Positions 23,953 through 31,293 of a DNA stretch of 33,119 nucleotides are shown here, piece by piece (the first letter of the stretch is position 1; each line of letters begins with the position of its first letter). Location: contig NZ_AWEZ01000054.1 of the NCBI RefSeq assembly GCF_000468755.1, forward strand, positions 1-33,119, given 5' to 3'. The notes below the pieces were generated by a model. The model was given only the letters and a program-made list of their open reading frames with translations. It was not told the origin of the DNA and did not search any database. The position numbers and the translations under genes are program-made. The stretch comes from Olsenella profusa F0195 (GTDB lineage Bacteria > Actinomycetota > Coriobacteriia > Coriobacteriales > Atopobiaceae).

Positions 23953-24456
23953 TCAGCGGCGGTGGAGGTCGTGCACCATGAGCCACTCGATCCCATCCTC
24001 ACCGTCACCGACGATGCGGAAGCCCAGGCGCTCGTAGAGGTGCAGCAGGGGATTCGCCTTCTGCACAGAGAGGGACGCGCGGGCATAGCCGGTGTCGCGA
24101 AGCTCGTCGAGCAGGCGGCCCATCATCGCCGTACCAATCCCCTTCCCGCGAAACGGCTTGCACAGGGCGATGGAGAACGACGGGGTCTCGGAGTCGATGT
24201 GCCCTTACACGTCTGTGGTGCGCACCCAGCAGGCCCCGACGATCCTCCCGCCGGCCTCGACCACCAGGGCGCGGTCATCAGGAAGCGTGCCGAACCCCTC
24301 GTACGCGGTACGGCATTTTGGGTCGGCGCGCATGGTGCTTCGCGGAACCCCCTCCACGAGGCCCTCGGGGACAAAGACGGCCTCGTGGAGGAAGTCCTCA
24401 AGCAGAGGCCATTCGTCCTGCTCGATATGCCTGATCGCGTATTCGGTGCTTGCCAT
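23953..24456 (-). pseudogene. GNAT acetyltransferase with in-frame stop
   Basis: From ATG at 24456 (GCGAGG upstream) the frame encodes MASTEYAIRHIEQDEWPLLE and then RALVVEAGGRIVGACWVRTTDV, followed by a TAA at about 24207-24205. The same frame then continues with GHIDSETPSFSIALCKPFRG and KGIGTAMMGRLLDELRDTGYARASLSVQKANPLLHLYERLGF, which is the acetyl-CoA loop (FRGKGIGTAM) and the end of a GNAT domain. It terminates at 23953. Without the TAA it would be a complete protein of about 167 residues. A single nonsense change therefore separates the halves; a sequencing error is the alternative. It lies just downstream of a broken TfoX-like gene, overlapping its end. Confidence 0.75.
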
Positions 24457-24487
24457 CCGAGAACCTCGCAAGGCGAATTGAACAGCC

Positions 24488-24790
24488 GGTCAGCGCTTCT
24501 TTGCCCTTAGCAGCTGCGGGACCACGGTGGAGACCACCTCGGCGATGCGGGCCGGGTCCTCGCTGTCCACGAGCATCATGGGTCTCGCCCCTCGTAGGGG
24601 AGCTGCACCTCCGGAAACGCATCGCGCGCGGCCGGCACGTTCTTCAGCAGGAGCCTGTCATCGTAGACGCCCCGAAGAGAACGTCCTCGCCGTACAGCAG
24701 GCACTCGCCCATCATCCTTTTGTAGGCGACACCCCGGACGTCCCCGAGCAGGTCGAGGACATATTCCAGGTAACCTTCGCTCCTTGCCAT
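24488..24790 (-). pseudogene. TfoX N-terminal domain protein, two frameshifts
   Basis: Starting at ATG 24790, the minus strand reads MARSEGYLEYVLDLLGDVRG then VAYKRMMGECLLYGEDVLFG. After a one-base loss near 24667 it reads VYDDRLLLKNVPAARDAF and PEVQLPYEGRDP. After another near 24585 it reads MMLVDSEDPARIAEVVSTVV and PQLLRAKKR, ending at 24488. Joined, this is a complete TfoX/Sxy N-terminal-domain protein of about 100 residues, including the signature RMMGEY/C-x-L-Y and GG-x-YDDR blocks. Members are small cytoplasmic proteins, some linked to competence. Two independent shifts make it a pseudogene unless the sequence is faulty here. Confidence 0.75.
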
Positions 24791-24932
24791 GCGACTCTCC
24801 CCTCTTGTGCGAATCCGACAGCGCTTGCGTGGAGCACCATTATTGTAGATGGCTCACAAAAGCGACATGATCAGCCCTTAACACATGACTTAACACATGA
24901 GGTGACATGGCCTGTCCCCAGCTGTAGACGTC

Positions 24933-26432
24933 TCACGCAGGAAACCCCAATGCGAGCCTGTAACCCACGGGATCCTCCCCTATCGTCCACTCGACATGCG
25001 TCGCGGCCCGGATGAGCGCGGCGTCGTGGGAGACGAGCAGCAGCGCCCCGGGGAAGGTCGCGAGCAGGCGCTCCAGGGCCTCGATGGACCCGAGGTCGAG
25101 GTGGTTCGTAGGCTCGTCCATCACGACGAGCTCCGGTGCACCCAGGATCCCAAGGGCGAGCATGAGCTTGCGCATCTCGCCGGGGCTGACGTCGCCGCCC
25201 TCCAGGATGCGCTCCGGCTCTGAGTTGAGCCGCGCCACAACGGAGAGCACGCGACCACGGTCGGTGCTGCCCAGGTCGGCCAGGGCGTCCATCGCCGACT
25301 GCCGCTGGGGCCGCGTGGGCTCCTGGGGGACGTAGAGGACCCTCGTCGCATCGGGCAGGCTCTCCACGATGCGCCTGACGAGCGTCGTCTTTCCGCTGCC
25401 GTTGTCGCCGACCAGCCCGATGTGGTCGGTGCTGCCGATGTGGAGGGCGGGCACCGCCAGCGCTGCCCCGTCGCCGAGGGTGATGGTAGCCTCCTCCATG
25501 CGCAGCAGGACCTTCCGCCTGCTCGGGGCGGCGTCGAGCCAGACGTCGGACTCGTAGCGCCTCTCGACCCGCACGGCATCGAGCCTGTCCGCCGCGTCGG
25601 AGAGCCGGGCCTCCATGCGCGACGAGAGCCTTCCGGCCCTCCCGTCCTGTCCGGAGACGACGAAACGCCGCCGCTTATCGCGCGCGTCGCTGTCGTTCTT
25701 GGCAGCATGCTTCCCGCTCCTGCGCGACGCGACCCGCGACGCCTCCTCGCGCCGGCGCTGGGCCTCGCGCCCGAGACGCTCCCTCTCCCTGCGCGCGGAG
25801 TCGCGGATACGCAGCGCGCTTTCGCGTTCGAGCTCGGCCTGGCCCGACCCCTGCGTGTAGCCACCCGGCCGCATGGTGGCCGACCCCCTCGAGACGAACA
25901 GGCACTGCGTGCAGAGCGCGTCCAGCAGCTCGCGATCGTGCGAGACGAGAAGGCCGATCCCCCCGAAGCGCGAGAGGGCCTCGGATATGGCATGGCGGGT
26001 CGCCGCGTCGACGTGGTTGGTCGGCTCGTCCACGGCCAGGACGTCGGGTCGCGCCCACAGGGCGCAGGCCACCTGCAGGCGCTTCTGCTGGCCGCCGGAG
26101 AGCGTGGCGTAGCGCCACGCCCATCCGTCGTCTATGCGCAGCTCGTCCCGGAGCCGCACGGCGGCCCCGTCGTAGGCCAGCGCAAATTCCTCAAGGTCGT
26201 CCGGCGGCCGGGTGGCGTCCTGGGCGCAGTAGCGGGCCACGAGCGCAGGGGCAACGCTTCCGGCATCCGGGCGCATGACGTTGCAGGCCACGAGCGCGAG
26301 CGTGGTCTTGCCGCACCCGTTGTCGCCGACGATGCCGGTCCATCCCCGCGGGAACGCGGCCGTCACCCCGCGCAGGACCGGCTCGGGCGACGCGGGGTAT
26401 GTGTATGTGACGTTCGACAGGTTGAGCTGCAT
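24933..26432 (-). CDS. ABC-F family ATPase, possible ribosome-protection protein
   Basis: A 499-residue protein with two ABC ATPase domains and no membrane helices, of the ABC-F family. Domain 1 has GDNGCGKTT, LSGGQQKR and VLAVDEPTNHVD. Domain 2 has GDNGSGKTT, the divergent signature SPGEMRKLML and LVVMDEPTNHLD. The DEPTNH motif is diagnostic of ABC-F. The linker (about 190-290) is rich in charged residues (RRERERLGREAQRRREEASR) and is probably the helical hairpin reaching the ribosomal P/E site. The SPGE signature and size resemble antibiotic-resistance ABC-F proteins of the Lsa/Vga type. Start 26432 has GGAGGT; an in-frame ATG at 26546 lacks family sequence. Confidence 0.88.
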   Translation of the reverse strand: MQLNLSNVTYTYPASPEPVLRGVTAAFPRGWTGIVGDNGCGKTTLALVACNVMRPDAGSVAPALVARYCAQDATRPPDDLEEFALAYDGAAVRLRDELRIDDGWAWRYATLSGGQQKRLQVACALWARPDVLAVDEPTNHVDAATRHAISEALSRFGGIGLLVSHDRELLDALCTQCLFVSRGSATMRPGGYTQGSGQAELERESALRIRDSARRERERLGREAQRRREEASRVASRRSGKHAAKNDSDARDKRRRFVVSGQDGRAGRLSSRMEARLSDAADRLDAVRVERRYESDVWLDAAPSRRKVLLRMEEATITLGDGAALAVPALHIGSTDHIGLVGDNGSGKTTLVRRIVESLPDATRVLYVPQEPTRPQRQSAMDALADLGSTDRGRVLSVVARLNSEPERILEGGDVSPGEMRKLMLALGILGAPELVVMDEPTNHLDLGSIEALERLLATFPGALLLVSHDAALIRAATHVEWTIGEDPVGYRLALGFPA

Positions 26433-26434
26433 GG

Positions 26435-26458
26435 GACCTCCGGTCTCGGCGGGAGGCC
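26435..26458 (-). promoter_or_regulatory. Hairpin enclosing the ABC-F ribosome-binding site
   Basis: In the mRNA (minus strand), GGCCUCC (26458-26452) can pair with GGAGGUC (26441-26435) over seven base pairs including one G-U, with a ten-base loop. The second arm is the Shine-Dalgarno sequence itself. Sequestering it would lower translation until something opens the hairpin, as in attenuators of many antibiotic-resistance ABC-F and erm genes. Upstream on the same strand are several short possible leader ORFs, including one coding MPTQHP. Confidence 0.5.
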
Positions 26459-26798
26459 ATGGGGATGCAACAGAGCGTCTTGATGGGGTCCAGAATGTCT
26501 GGCTCGGAGCAGGTATGCGAGCGCACGATGCTGCACCCGTGGACATGGCCGCCAGCGCATGGGTCTGGTTACGGGTGTTGTGTGGGCATCGCTAGTTCCT
26601 CATACACCTGGACCCTTCTCGTGCCGGCGCTTGCCAAAGGCCCCGGCTGGTTCTCGTTGCGCCCAGTATAGCCCGCCGTGCACGCTTCTGATGTCCCCAT
26701 CAAGCAACCCACACCATGAGCACTGAGCCACCACCCGCACATCCTGGGTACACGTACGCATATGATGGACCATCACGACATGGAAAAGGAGTCCCACC
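26459..26798. other. Divergent gap between ABC-F and DinB-like genes
   Basis: No gene is supported here. The half near 26459-26600 would be the leader of the ABC-F gene on the minus strand. The half near 26650-26790 would be the promoter side of the DinB-like gene, whose ribosome-binding site AAGGAG lies near 26784-26789. CAGTATAGCC near 26664 is the only AT-containing box that resembles a -10 element. No clear paired boxes were found. Confidence 0.35.
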
Positions 26799-27305
26799 AT
26801 GCAGCGACCGTCAACACAGTTCGCGATCGACATCCTGGTGCGCGGAGTAGGGCGCTTCCGCAGGACCCTGGAGAAGAGCAACACCATGCCGACCCCCTAC
26901 ATAAAGTCGGTGACCTGGCTGATGTGGCACACCGCCAGGATGATCGACTATCAGACCGCCTCGCTCGCTGGAAGAGAGCAGTTCTGGTTCTCTCAGGGGT
27001 GGAAGGAGCGCTTCGCCCTCGACCTGCCCGATGACACGCAGGACTGGCGTCACACGCCCGAGGAGGCCGCGAAGGTGCACGTGAAGGACAAGGAGCTGCT
27101 GGTAGGCTACCTCACCGCTGCCGCCGACACGGCCAAGGGGTATCTGGCCACCCTGGACCCAGGCACCCTGGACGACGTCGTCGACCGCTCGTGGACGCCC
27201 GCCGTGACTCGGGCCGTGCGCCTGGTGTCGACCGTCGACGACACGGTGATGCATTCGGGCCAGGCCGTCTACACGGCACGCCTGATGACGGGCAGGAGCA
27301 TCTGA
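26799..27305 (+). CDS. DinB superfamily protein
   Basis: A 168-residue protein of the DinB/DUF664-like four-helix bundle superfamily. Metal-ligand histidines are expected in LMWHTARMIDYQT and in TVDDTVMHSGQAVYTARLM, the usual H-x3-D and H-x3-Y spacing of the family. An aromatic-rich WFSQGWKERF lies between. Relatives include thiol-dependent S-transferases and uncharacterised metal proteins. AAGGAG precedes the ATG at a good distance. It is intact, unlike the genes on both sides of it apart from the ABC-F gene, from which it diverges. The reaction is unknown. Confidence 0.8.
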   Translation: MQRPSTQFAIDILVRGVGRFRRTLEKSNTMPTPYIKSVTWLMWHTARMIDYQTASLAGREQFWFSQGWKERFALDLPDDTQDWRHTPEEAAKVHVKDKELLVGYLTAAADTAKGYLATLDPGTLDDVVDRSWTPAVTRAVRLVSTVDDTVMHSGQAVYTARLMTGRSI

Positions 27306-27475
27306 CACATCTGACATGCGGCCTCTCGCGACCACTGCCGTCCCCAAAGAGGTGGGTGTGCTCAGGCGGCCGAGAGCGCCGTCCGATTGCGCGGGCATCA
27401 CAAGGGGTGCCGGCCCTTCAGCCAATGCCGTAGAATGCACCTGCAGGATGTCACGGCACCGGGGGAGGTTCTCCA

Positions 27476-27957
27476 ATGAAGCAGGTTGTAACAGTCAATG
27501 CGCGCCCACGAAACGGCTGGAACATGGCCCAGCTCGTGAGGGAGGCCACGCGCGGGCAAATGATGCCGGCGCGGCGTCGGAGGTCGTGAACCTCTACGCG
27601 CTCGACCCCTTCATGGGCTGCCGGTCGTGCTTCGCATGCAAGGCCGAAAGGTCCCTGGGCAGATGCGTCTACAAGGACGGGCTTGCCGGCACGCTCGAGC
27701 ACACGCGCGCGGCCGAGCAGTACCCAGCGCTTGGCTATGACAGGATGACGACCGAGCACTCAGACACCATCGAGCGCTTCGTGGGGCCAGTGTCCCTGCT
27801 GGCCATCGGTAACACCCAGCAGGTGAGCGAGAAGGCGTACGGCAGGTTCGACTGGACCATGTTCGACAGCGAGGCAAAGATCGTCCGCCACGACACGGTG
27901 TGACCGGACGAGCTGGCACGGGCACGCGAGGCGGGCAGGAGGCTGGTCGGGGACTAG
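27476..27957 (+). pseudogene. NADPH-dependent FMN reductase/flavodoxin-type, broken
   Basis: From ATG 27476 (GGGGGAGG upstream) the frame reads MKQVVTVNARPRNGWNMAQL, the FMN-phosphate strand and loop of NADPH-dependent FMN reductases. It then shifts near 27558 and hits a stop. The next frame continues as ANDAGAASEVVNLYALDPF and MGCRSCFACKAERSLGRCVYKDGL, a clear family match. After GTLEHTRAAEQ the expected S-P-I-Y-F/W-G segment is missing and the text jumps to YPALGYDRMTTEHSDTIERF and the C-terminal DWTMFDSEAK. A TGA at 27901 interrupts the last 18 codons (PDELARAREAGRRLVGD), which end at 27957. A frameshift, an internal deletion of roughly 60-80 codons and a nonsense codon make this a dead gene. 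Confidence 0.75.
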
Positions 27958-28031
27958 CGGCCACCTGCACCGTGTCATGCCCCTTGGGCAGCACGCGCCC
28001 CACTCCTATGGCCTTGGTCTCGCCGGCACCG

Positions 28032-28559
28032 ATGTGCACCGTGCCACTCACCGCGTTCCCGGGCAGCACCATCATCCATGCGACGACCAACGAGACGGAG
28101 ACGGCCCAGGCCTTCGTGGACAGGCTCCCCTGTACCGTCAGCGTGAGCGGGACCGGCCTGGACTTCTGCGGTCGCATGCCCCTCTCGCTGCCCTACGGGC
28201 AGGAGCAGGTGCACCATGGCTGGACCAACGGCGATATGAACTACAACCCAGGAGGCGGCTGGTTTGCGGTCCCCTTCAATGGCGAGGAGGACTCCATGCG
28301 CTACGGCGACCAGGTGAACATGGGTCGCGTGGATGCGGGAGACCTGCCTCGCCTGCATGAGCTCGATGGGTCCTTCCAGGTGCGCATCGAACTGGATGAC
28401 CAGGAAAGGAGCTTCGAACGAACGTGGTCGTGCTCATGGGGTCGGCCCGCAAGCAGTGTCACACCGCCCACATGGTGGAGACCTTTGCCGAGGGAGCAGA
28501 CCAGGTGGCCCTGCTCACCGGTACGATCACCATTGCCGCTCGCCACTAGGCATCCATGA
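28032..28559 (+). pseudogene. Cyclophilin-like fold protein, run-on at 3' end
   Basis: The core IIHATTNETETAQAFVDRLP, CTVSVSGTGLDFCGRMPLSL and MRYGDQVNMGRVDAGDLPRL matches the bacterial cyclophilin-like (DUF4860-like beta-barrel) domain, where PLSLPYGQEQVHHGWTNGD is the conserved loop. The domain should end near GSFQVRIELD at about 28396. A TGA sits at that point but one base out of frame, so the frame reads on through the start of another gene to 28559. No ribosome-binding site is evident before any candidate ATG, so the 5' end is probably damaged too; 28032 is an arbitrary in-frame ATG. Function of the family is unknown. Confidence 0.55.
28418..28549 (+). pseudogene. Flavodoxin-type reductase N-terminal fragment, ACG start
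   Basis: Behind a textbook ribosome-binding site (AGGAAAGGAG, 28402-28411) and six bases of spacing lies ACG where ATG is expected. It is followed by NVVVLMGSARKQCHTAHMVE, the FMN-binding strand and loop of flavodoxin-like NADPH reductases. After TFAEGADQVALL the sequence changes to TGTITIAARH and stops at 28549, far too short for the family (about 180 residues). The start changed by one base and the body is deleted. An alternative GTG at 28424 could start translation weakly. Confidence 0.6.
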
Positions 28560-28600
28560 CAAAGGCGCCCGGCACCTTCGCCACGCAGACAGGAGGAAAG

Positions 28601-29608
28601 ATGGAACTCACGCAGGAATGGGACAAGACGTTCGCGCTCTCCGACAAGGTGGACCACGAGAAGGTCACCTTCACCAACCTCTACGGCATCACGCTGGCAG
28701 CAGACCTCTACAGGCCCAAGGCGGCCGCGGGCAACGCCAATCTGGTGGCGCTCGCCGTGGCAGGTCCCTTTGGCGCCGTGAAGGAGCAGGCGAGCGGCCT
28801 CTACACCCAGCACATGGCCGAGCAGGGCTACCTGGCCATCGCCTTTGACCCAAGCTTCATCGGCGAGTCCGGCGGAGAGGCCAGAAACGTCGCCAGCCCC
28901 GACATCAACACCGAGGACTTCATGGCAGCGGTGGACTACCTCTCCAACCGCGCCGACGTGAACCCCGAGCGGGTGGGCATCATCGGCATCTGCGGCTGGG
29001 GTGGAATCGCCCTCAACGCCGCGGCGGCCGACCCCCGCGTCAAGGCCACGCTCGTCTCCACCATGTACGACATGACCCGTGTCAACGGCAACGGCTACTT
29101 CGACGCGAACGACTCCGCCGAGAAGCGCAATGCCACACGTCACCAGATCAGTGCCGCCCGCACCGTCGAGTACGCCGCAGGCACCCACGACCGAGCCGGC
29201 GGCTGTCTGCCCTACCCCGCACCGGACGACGCCCCGCAGTTCGTCAAGGACTACAGCGCCTACTACAGGACCCCACGCGGTTACCACACACGCTCGCTCA
29301 ACAGCAACGAGGGTTGGAACGTCACGGGCACCATCGGCTATGCCAACGCGCGCTTCCTCGTGTACACCAACGAGATCGAGAGTGCGGTCCTCATGATCCA
29401 TGGCGAGAAGGCACACAGCCTGTACTTTGGCAAGGACGCCTATGCACACATGATGGATGGCAATCCCCGACCGGAGAACAAGGAATTCTACCTGGTGCCA
29501 GGTGCCACGCACTGCGACCTCTACGACGGCGGCGAGGGAGCCGTAAACGGCGTCGGCGGCCTCATACCCTGGGACAAGGTCGAGCAGTTCTTTGCCCGGT
29601 ATCTGTAG
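28601..29608 (+). CDS. Alpha/beta hydrolase with cysteine nucleophile
   Basis: A 335-residue alpha/beta hydrolase. The nucleophile elbow reads GICGWGG (129-135), with Cys 131 in place of Ser, as in dienelactone hydrolase-like members. GATHCDLYDG places the catalytic His at 304. The acid is probably in the strand before it (LMIHGEKAHSLYFG). AFDPSFIGESGGEARN is the region before the cap and IEYAAGT-like sequence makes up the cap. Start 28601 follows AGGAGG; an in-frame ATG at 28556 is not preceded by such a site. It follows the broken flavodoxin fragment by 51 bases and was probably the downstream partner of that gene. Substrate unknown. Confidence 0.88.
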   Translation: MELTQEWDKTFALSDKVDHEKVTFTNLYGITLAADLYRPKAAAGNANLVALAVAGPFGAVKEQASGLYTQHMAEQGYLAIAFDPSFIGESGGEARNVASPDINTEDFMAAVDYLSNRADVNPERVGIIGICGWGGIALNAAAADPRVKATLVSTMYDMTRVNGNGYFDANDSAEKRNATRHQISAARTVEYAAGTHDRAGGCLPYPAPDDAPQFVKDYSAYYRTPRGYHTRSLNSNEGWNVTGTIGYANARFLVYTNEIESAVLMIHGEKAHSLYFGKDAYAHMMDGNPRPENKEFYLVPGATHCDLYDGGEGAVNGVGGLIPWDKVEQFFARYL

Positions 29609-29844
29609 GACGGAAGCATCAGGTGTGACAGCTCGCTTCCATCCCCAAGGTCGCCGCCTGGTTCATGAGCATCCTCTACCTCTAACGAAAGGCGACACGT
29701 CCGGAATCAGGCCAAACCCTTGCACGGGACGGGTGCGCCCATCGGCCATGCCACTCACTCACCTCACCTGGCCACAAGACAGGTCAATCCCTCCTGTGGC
29801 CAGAGGACTGTTATGGTGAGTAATGTCTTTCTCGCCAAATCTAT
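29609..29844. other. Gap with a long-looped inverted repeat
   Basis: No gene is supported. CTGGCCACA (29767-29775) and TGTGGCCAG (29794-29802) are perfect nine-base inverted repeats with an 18-base loop. No T-tract follows, so it is not a classical intrinsic terminator; it could slow transcription at the end of the hydrolase unit or serve as a protein site. Confidence 0.45.
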
Positions 29845-29896
29845 TTGATGAGATTAGCTTTTCTATTCATTATGAATGTAAGAGAAAGGCTCACCT
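29845..29896 (+). promoter_or_regulatory. Promoter of ATP-binding regulator gene
   Basis: TTGATG (29845-29850) and CATTAT (29868-29873) are 17 bases apart, making a plausible sigma-70 promoter. An imperfect inverted repeat begins AGCTTTTCTATT at 29856 and ends with AAGAGAAAGGCT at 29891; it spans the -10 box, so a repressor site is likely. AlbA_2-domain proteins with C-terminal helix-turn-helix often control their own genes, which is inference here. Confidence 0.5.
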
Positions 29897-29910
29897 AGTC
29901 AGGAGCCATT

Positions 29911-31170
29911 ATGAAGGAAGATCACAGTCTCGAGTTCAAGGAAGCGCCCAGCGCCAGCTTCCTCAAGACCGTCAGCGCCTTCGCCAATTACGATGGGGGA
30001 ACGATCGTCTTTGGCGTGCGCGACGATGGGACCATCGTTGGCCTGACCGATCCCCACAAGACCTGCCTGAATATTGAGAACAAAGTCAACGGCAGCATCT
30101 CTCCCCAGCCTGATTATTCGATAGCCGTAAATGATGCGAACGATACCGTCGAACTCACGGTACGCAGCAGCCCCTACAAGCCCTACCTCTATCACGGCCG
30201 GGCCTACCGCCGCAGCGACATAGCCTCCCTCCCCGTCGATCAGCTTGAGCTTCGTCGCCTGGTGCTTGCAGGGCAAAACCTCACCTTCGAAAGCCTGCCC
30301 TCTGCCAATCAAGACTTGACCTTCACGTATCTCGGGAAGTTCATCAAGGGGCGCCTGGGTATCAAGGAGTTCGACAGCGACACCCTGAGGACCCTCGGAC
30401 TGCTCGACCGTAACCGTGGCTACAACAATGCCGCTGCCCTTCTTGCCGACGAGAACGACTTTCCTGGCCTCGACATCGCACGGTTTGGTGAGAGCATCAG
30501 CATTATCAAGAAACGCTCCATCCTCGCTGGCAGCAGCATCCTCAACCAGTTCGACCAGGCCATATCCCTCTGTCGGGATTACTACGTACAGGAAGAGGTC
30601 CACGGAAGCACGCGCACTGAGGTCCAGTTGCTACCCGAGGCCGCATTCCGCGAGGCGCTCGCCAACGCTCTCGTCCACCGTACGTGGGACATCGAAGCCC
30701 AAACACGCGTGTCCTTCTTCGGTGACCGCGTCGAGGTCAGCTCGCCAGGCGGCCTGCCCACAGACATGACCGAGGAGGAGTATCTCTCTGACCGCGTCTC
30801 GGTGCTCCGCAACCCCGTACTTGCAGGAGTCTTCTACCGATTGGGCCTAATCGAGGCCTACGGCACAGGCGTGCAGCGAATCCGCGCCTGTTATGCGCAG
30901 AGCATCAACCAGCCAGACTTTACCATCACCGACAACACCGCCACCGTCTGCCTGCCCCTCATTGCGGACGCGCGACAACTCACCCACGACCAAGATCTGC
31001 TTCTCTCTCATCTGAGTCAGATCATACCTAAGGGTATGACCGAGATAGCAAGAGAAACTGACCTAAGCAGGTCTAAGGCCACCCGACTTATTCACGAGCT
31101 TGTGAGGTTGCAACTCGTACGTGTCGAGGGGGCGGGTCGGAACACCCGCTACCTACGGACGAGCAGGTGA
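29911..31170 (+). CDS. AlbA_2 (Schlafen)-domain ATP-binding regulator
   Basis: A 419-residue protein of the family of putative transcriptional regulators with an AlbA_2 (Schlafen-like, formerly AAA_4) N-terminus. HSLEFKEAPSASFLKTVSAF followed by YDGGTIVFGVRDDGTIVG is the signature. A central GHKL-type ATP-binding segment follows: EAAFREALANALVHRTWD is the N-box and RVEVSSPGGLP the G1-like motif. The C-terminus (about 365-415, PKGMTEIARETDLSRSKATRLIHEL) is a winged helix. Such proteins are widespread in gut bacteria, with unclear roles in regulation or defence. AGGAG precedes the ATG. It lies in a block that also includes a CMD-cupin enzyme. Confidence 0.9.
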   Translation: MKEDHSLEFKEAPSASFLKTVSAFANYDGGTIVFGVRDDGTIVGLTDPHKTCLNIENKVNGSISPQPDYSIAVNDANDTVELTVRSSPYKPYLYHGRAYRRSDIASLPVDQLELRRLVLAGQNLTFESLPSANQDLTFTYLGKFIKGRLGIKEFDSDTLRTLGLLDRNRGYNNAAALLADENDFPGLDIARFGESISIIKKRSILAGSSILNQFDQAISLCRDYYVQEEVHGSTRTEVQLLPEAAFREALANALVHRTWDIEAQTRVSFFGDRVEVSSPGGLPTDMTEEEYLSDRVSVLRNPVLAGVFYRLGLIEAYGTGVQRIRACYAQSINQPDFTITDNTATVCLPLIADARQLTHDQDLLLSHLSQIIPKGMTEIARETDLSRSKATRLIHELVRLQLVRVEGAGRNTRYLRTSR

Positions 31171-31293
31171 TGGCACGGCCAAACTGAACAGCAGGCCTAG
31201 GCATGCGCAACCCGTATCTATCTCCATACTACATAGGTATGTGACATGCACGTCGGGTCGTTCGATACTGTCAATATTGAGAAGGGAAATGCT

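Noticed and set aside
24205-24207. Programmed readthrough of the TAA in the GNAT gene
   Set aside because: TAA is the least leaky stop and no recoding signal is seen; the neighbouring TfoX gene is also broken, so decay is simpler.
28301-29512. A 403-codon minus-strand frame opposite the cysteine-type hydrolase
   Set aside because: Antisense to a gene with intact catalytic motifs and ribosome-binding site.
29767-29802. Inverted repeat considered as intrinsic terminator or attachment site
   Set aside because: The 18-base loop and lack of T-run argue against a terminator; no integrase gene or duplicated sequence supports an attachment site.
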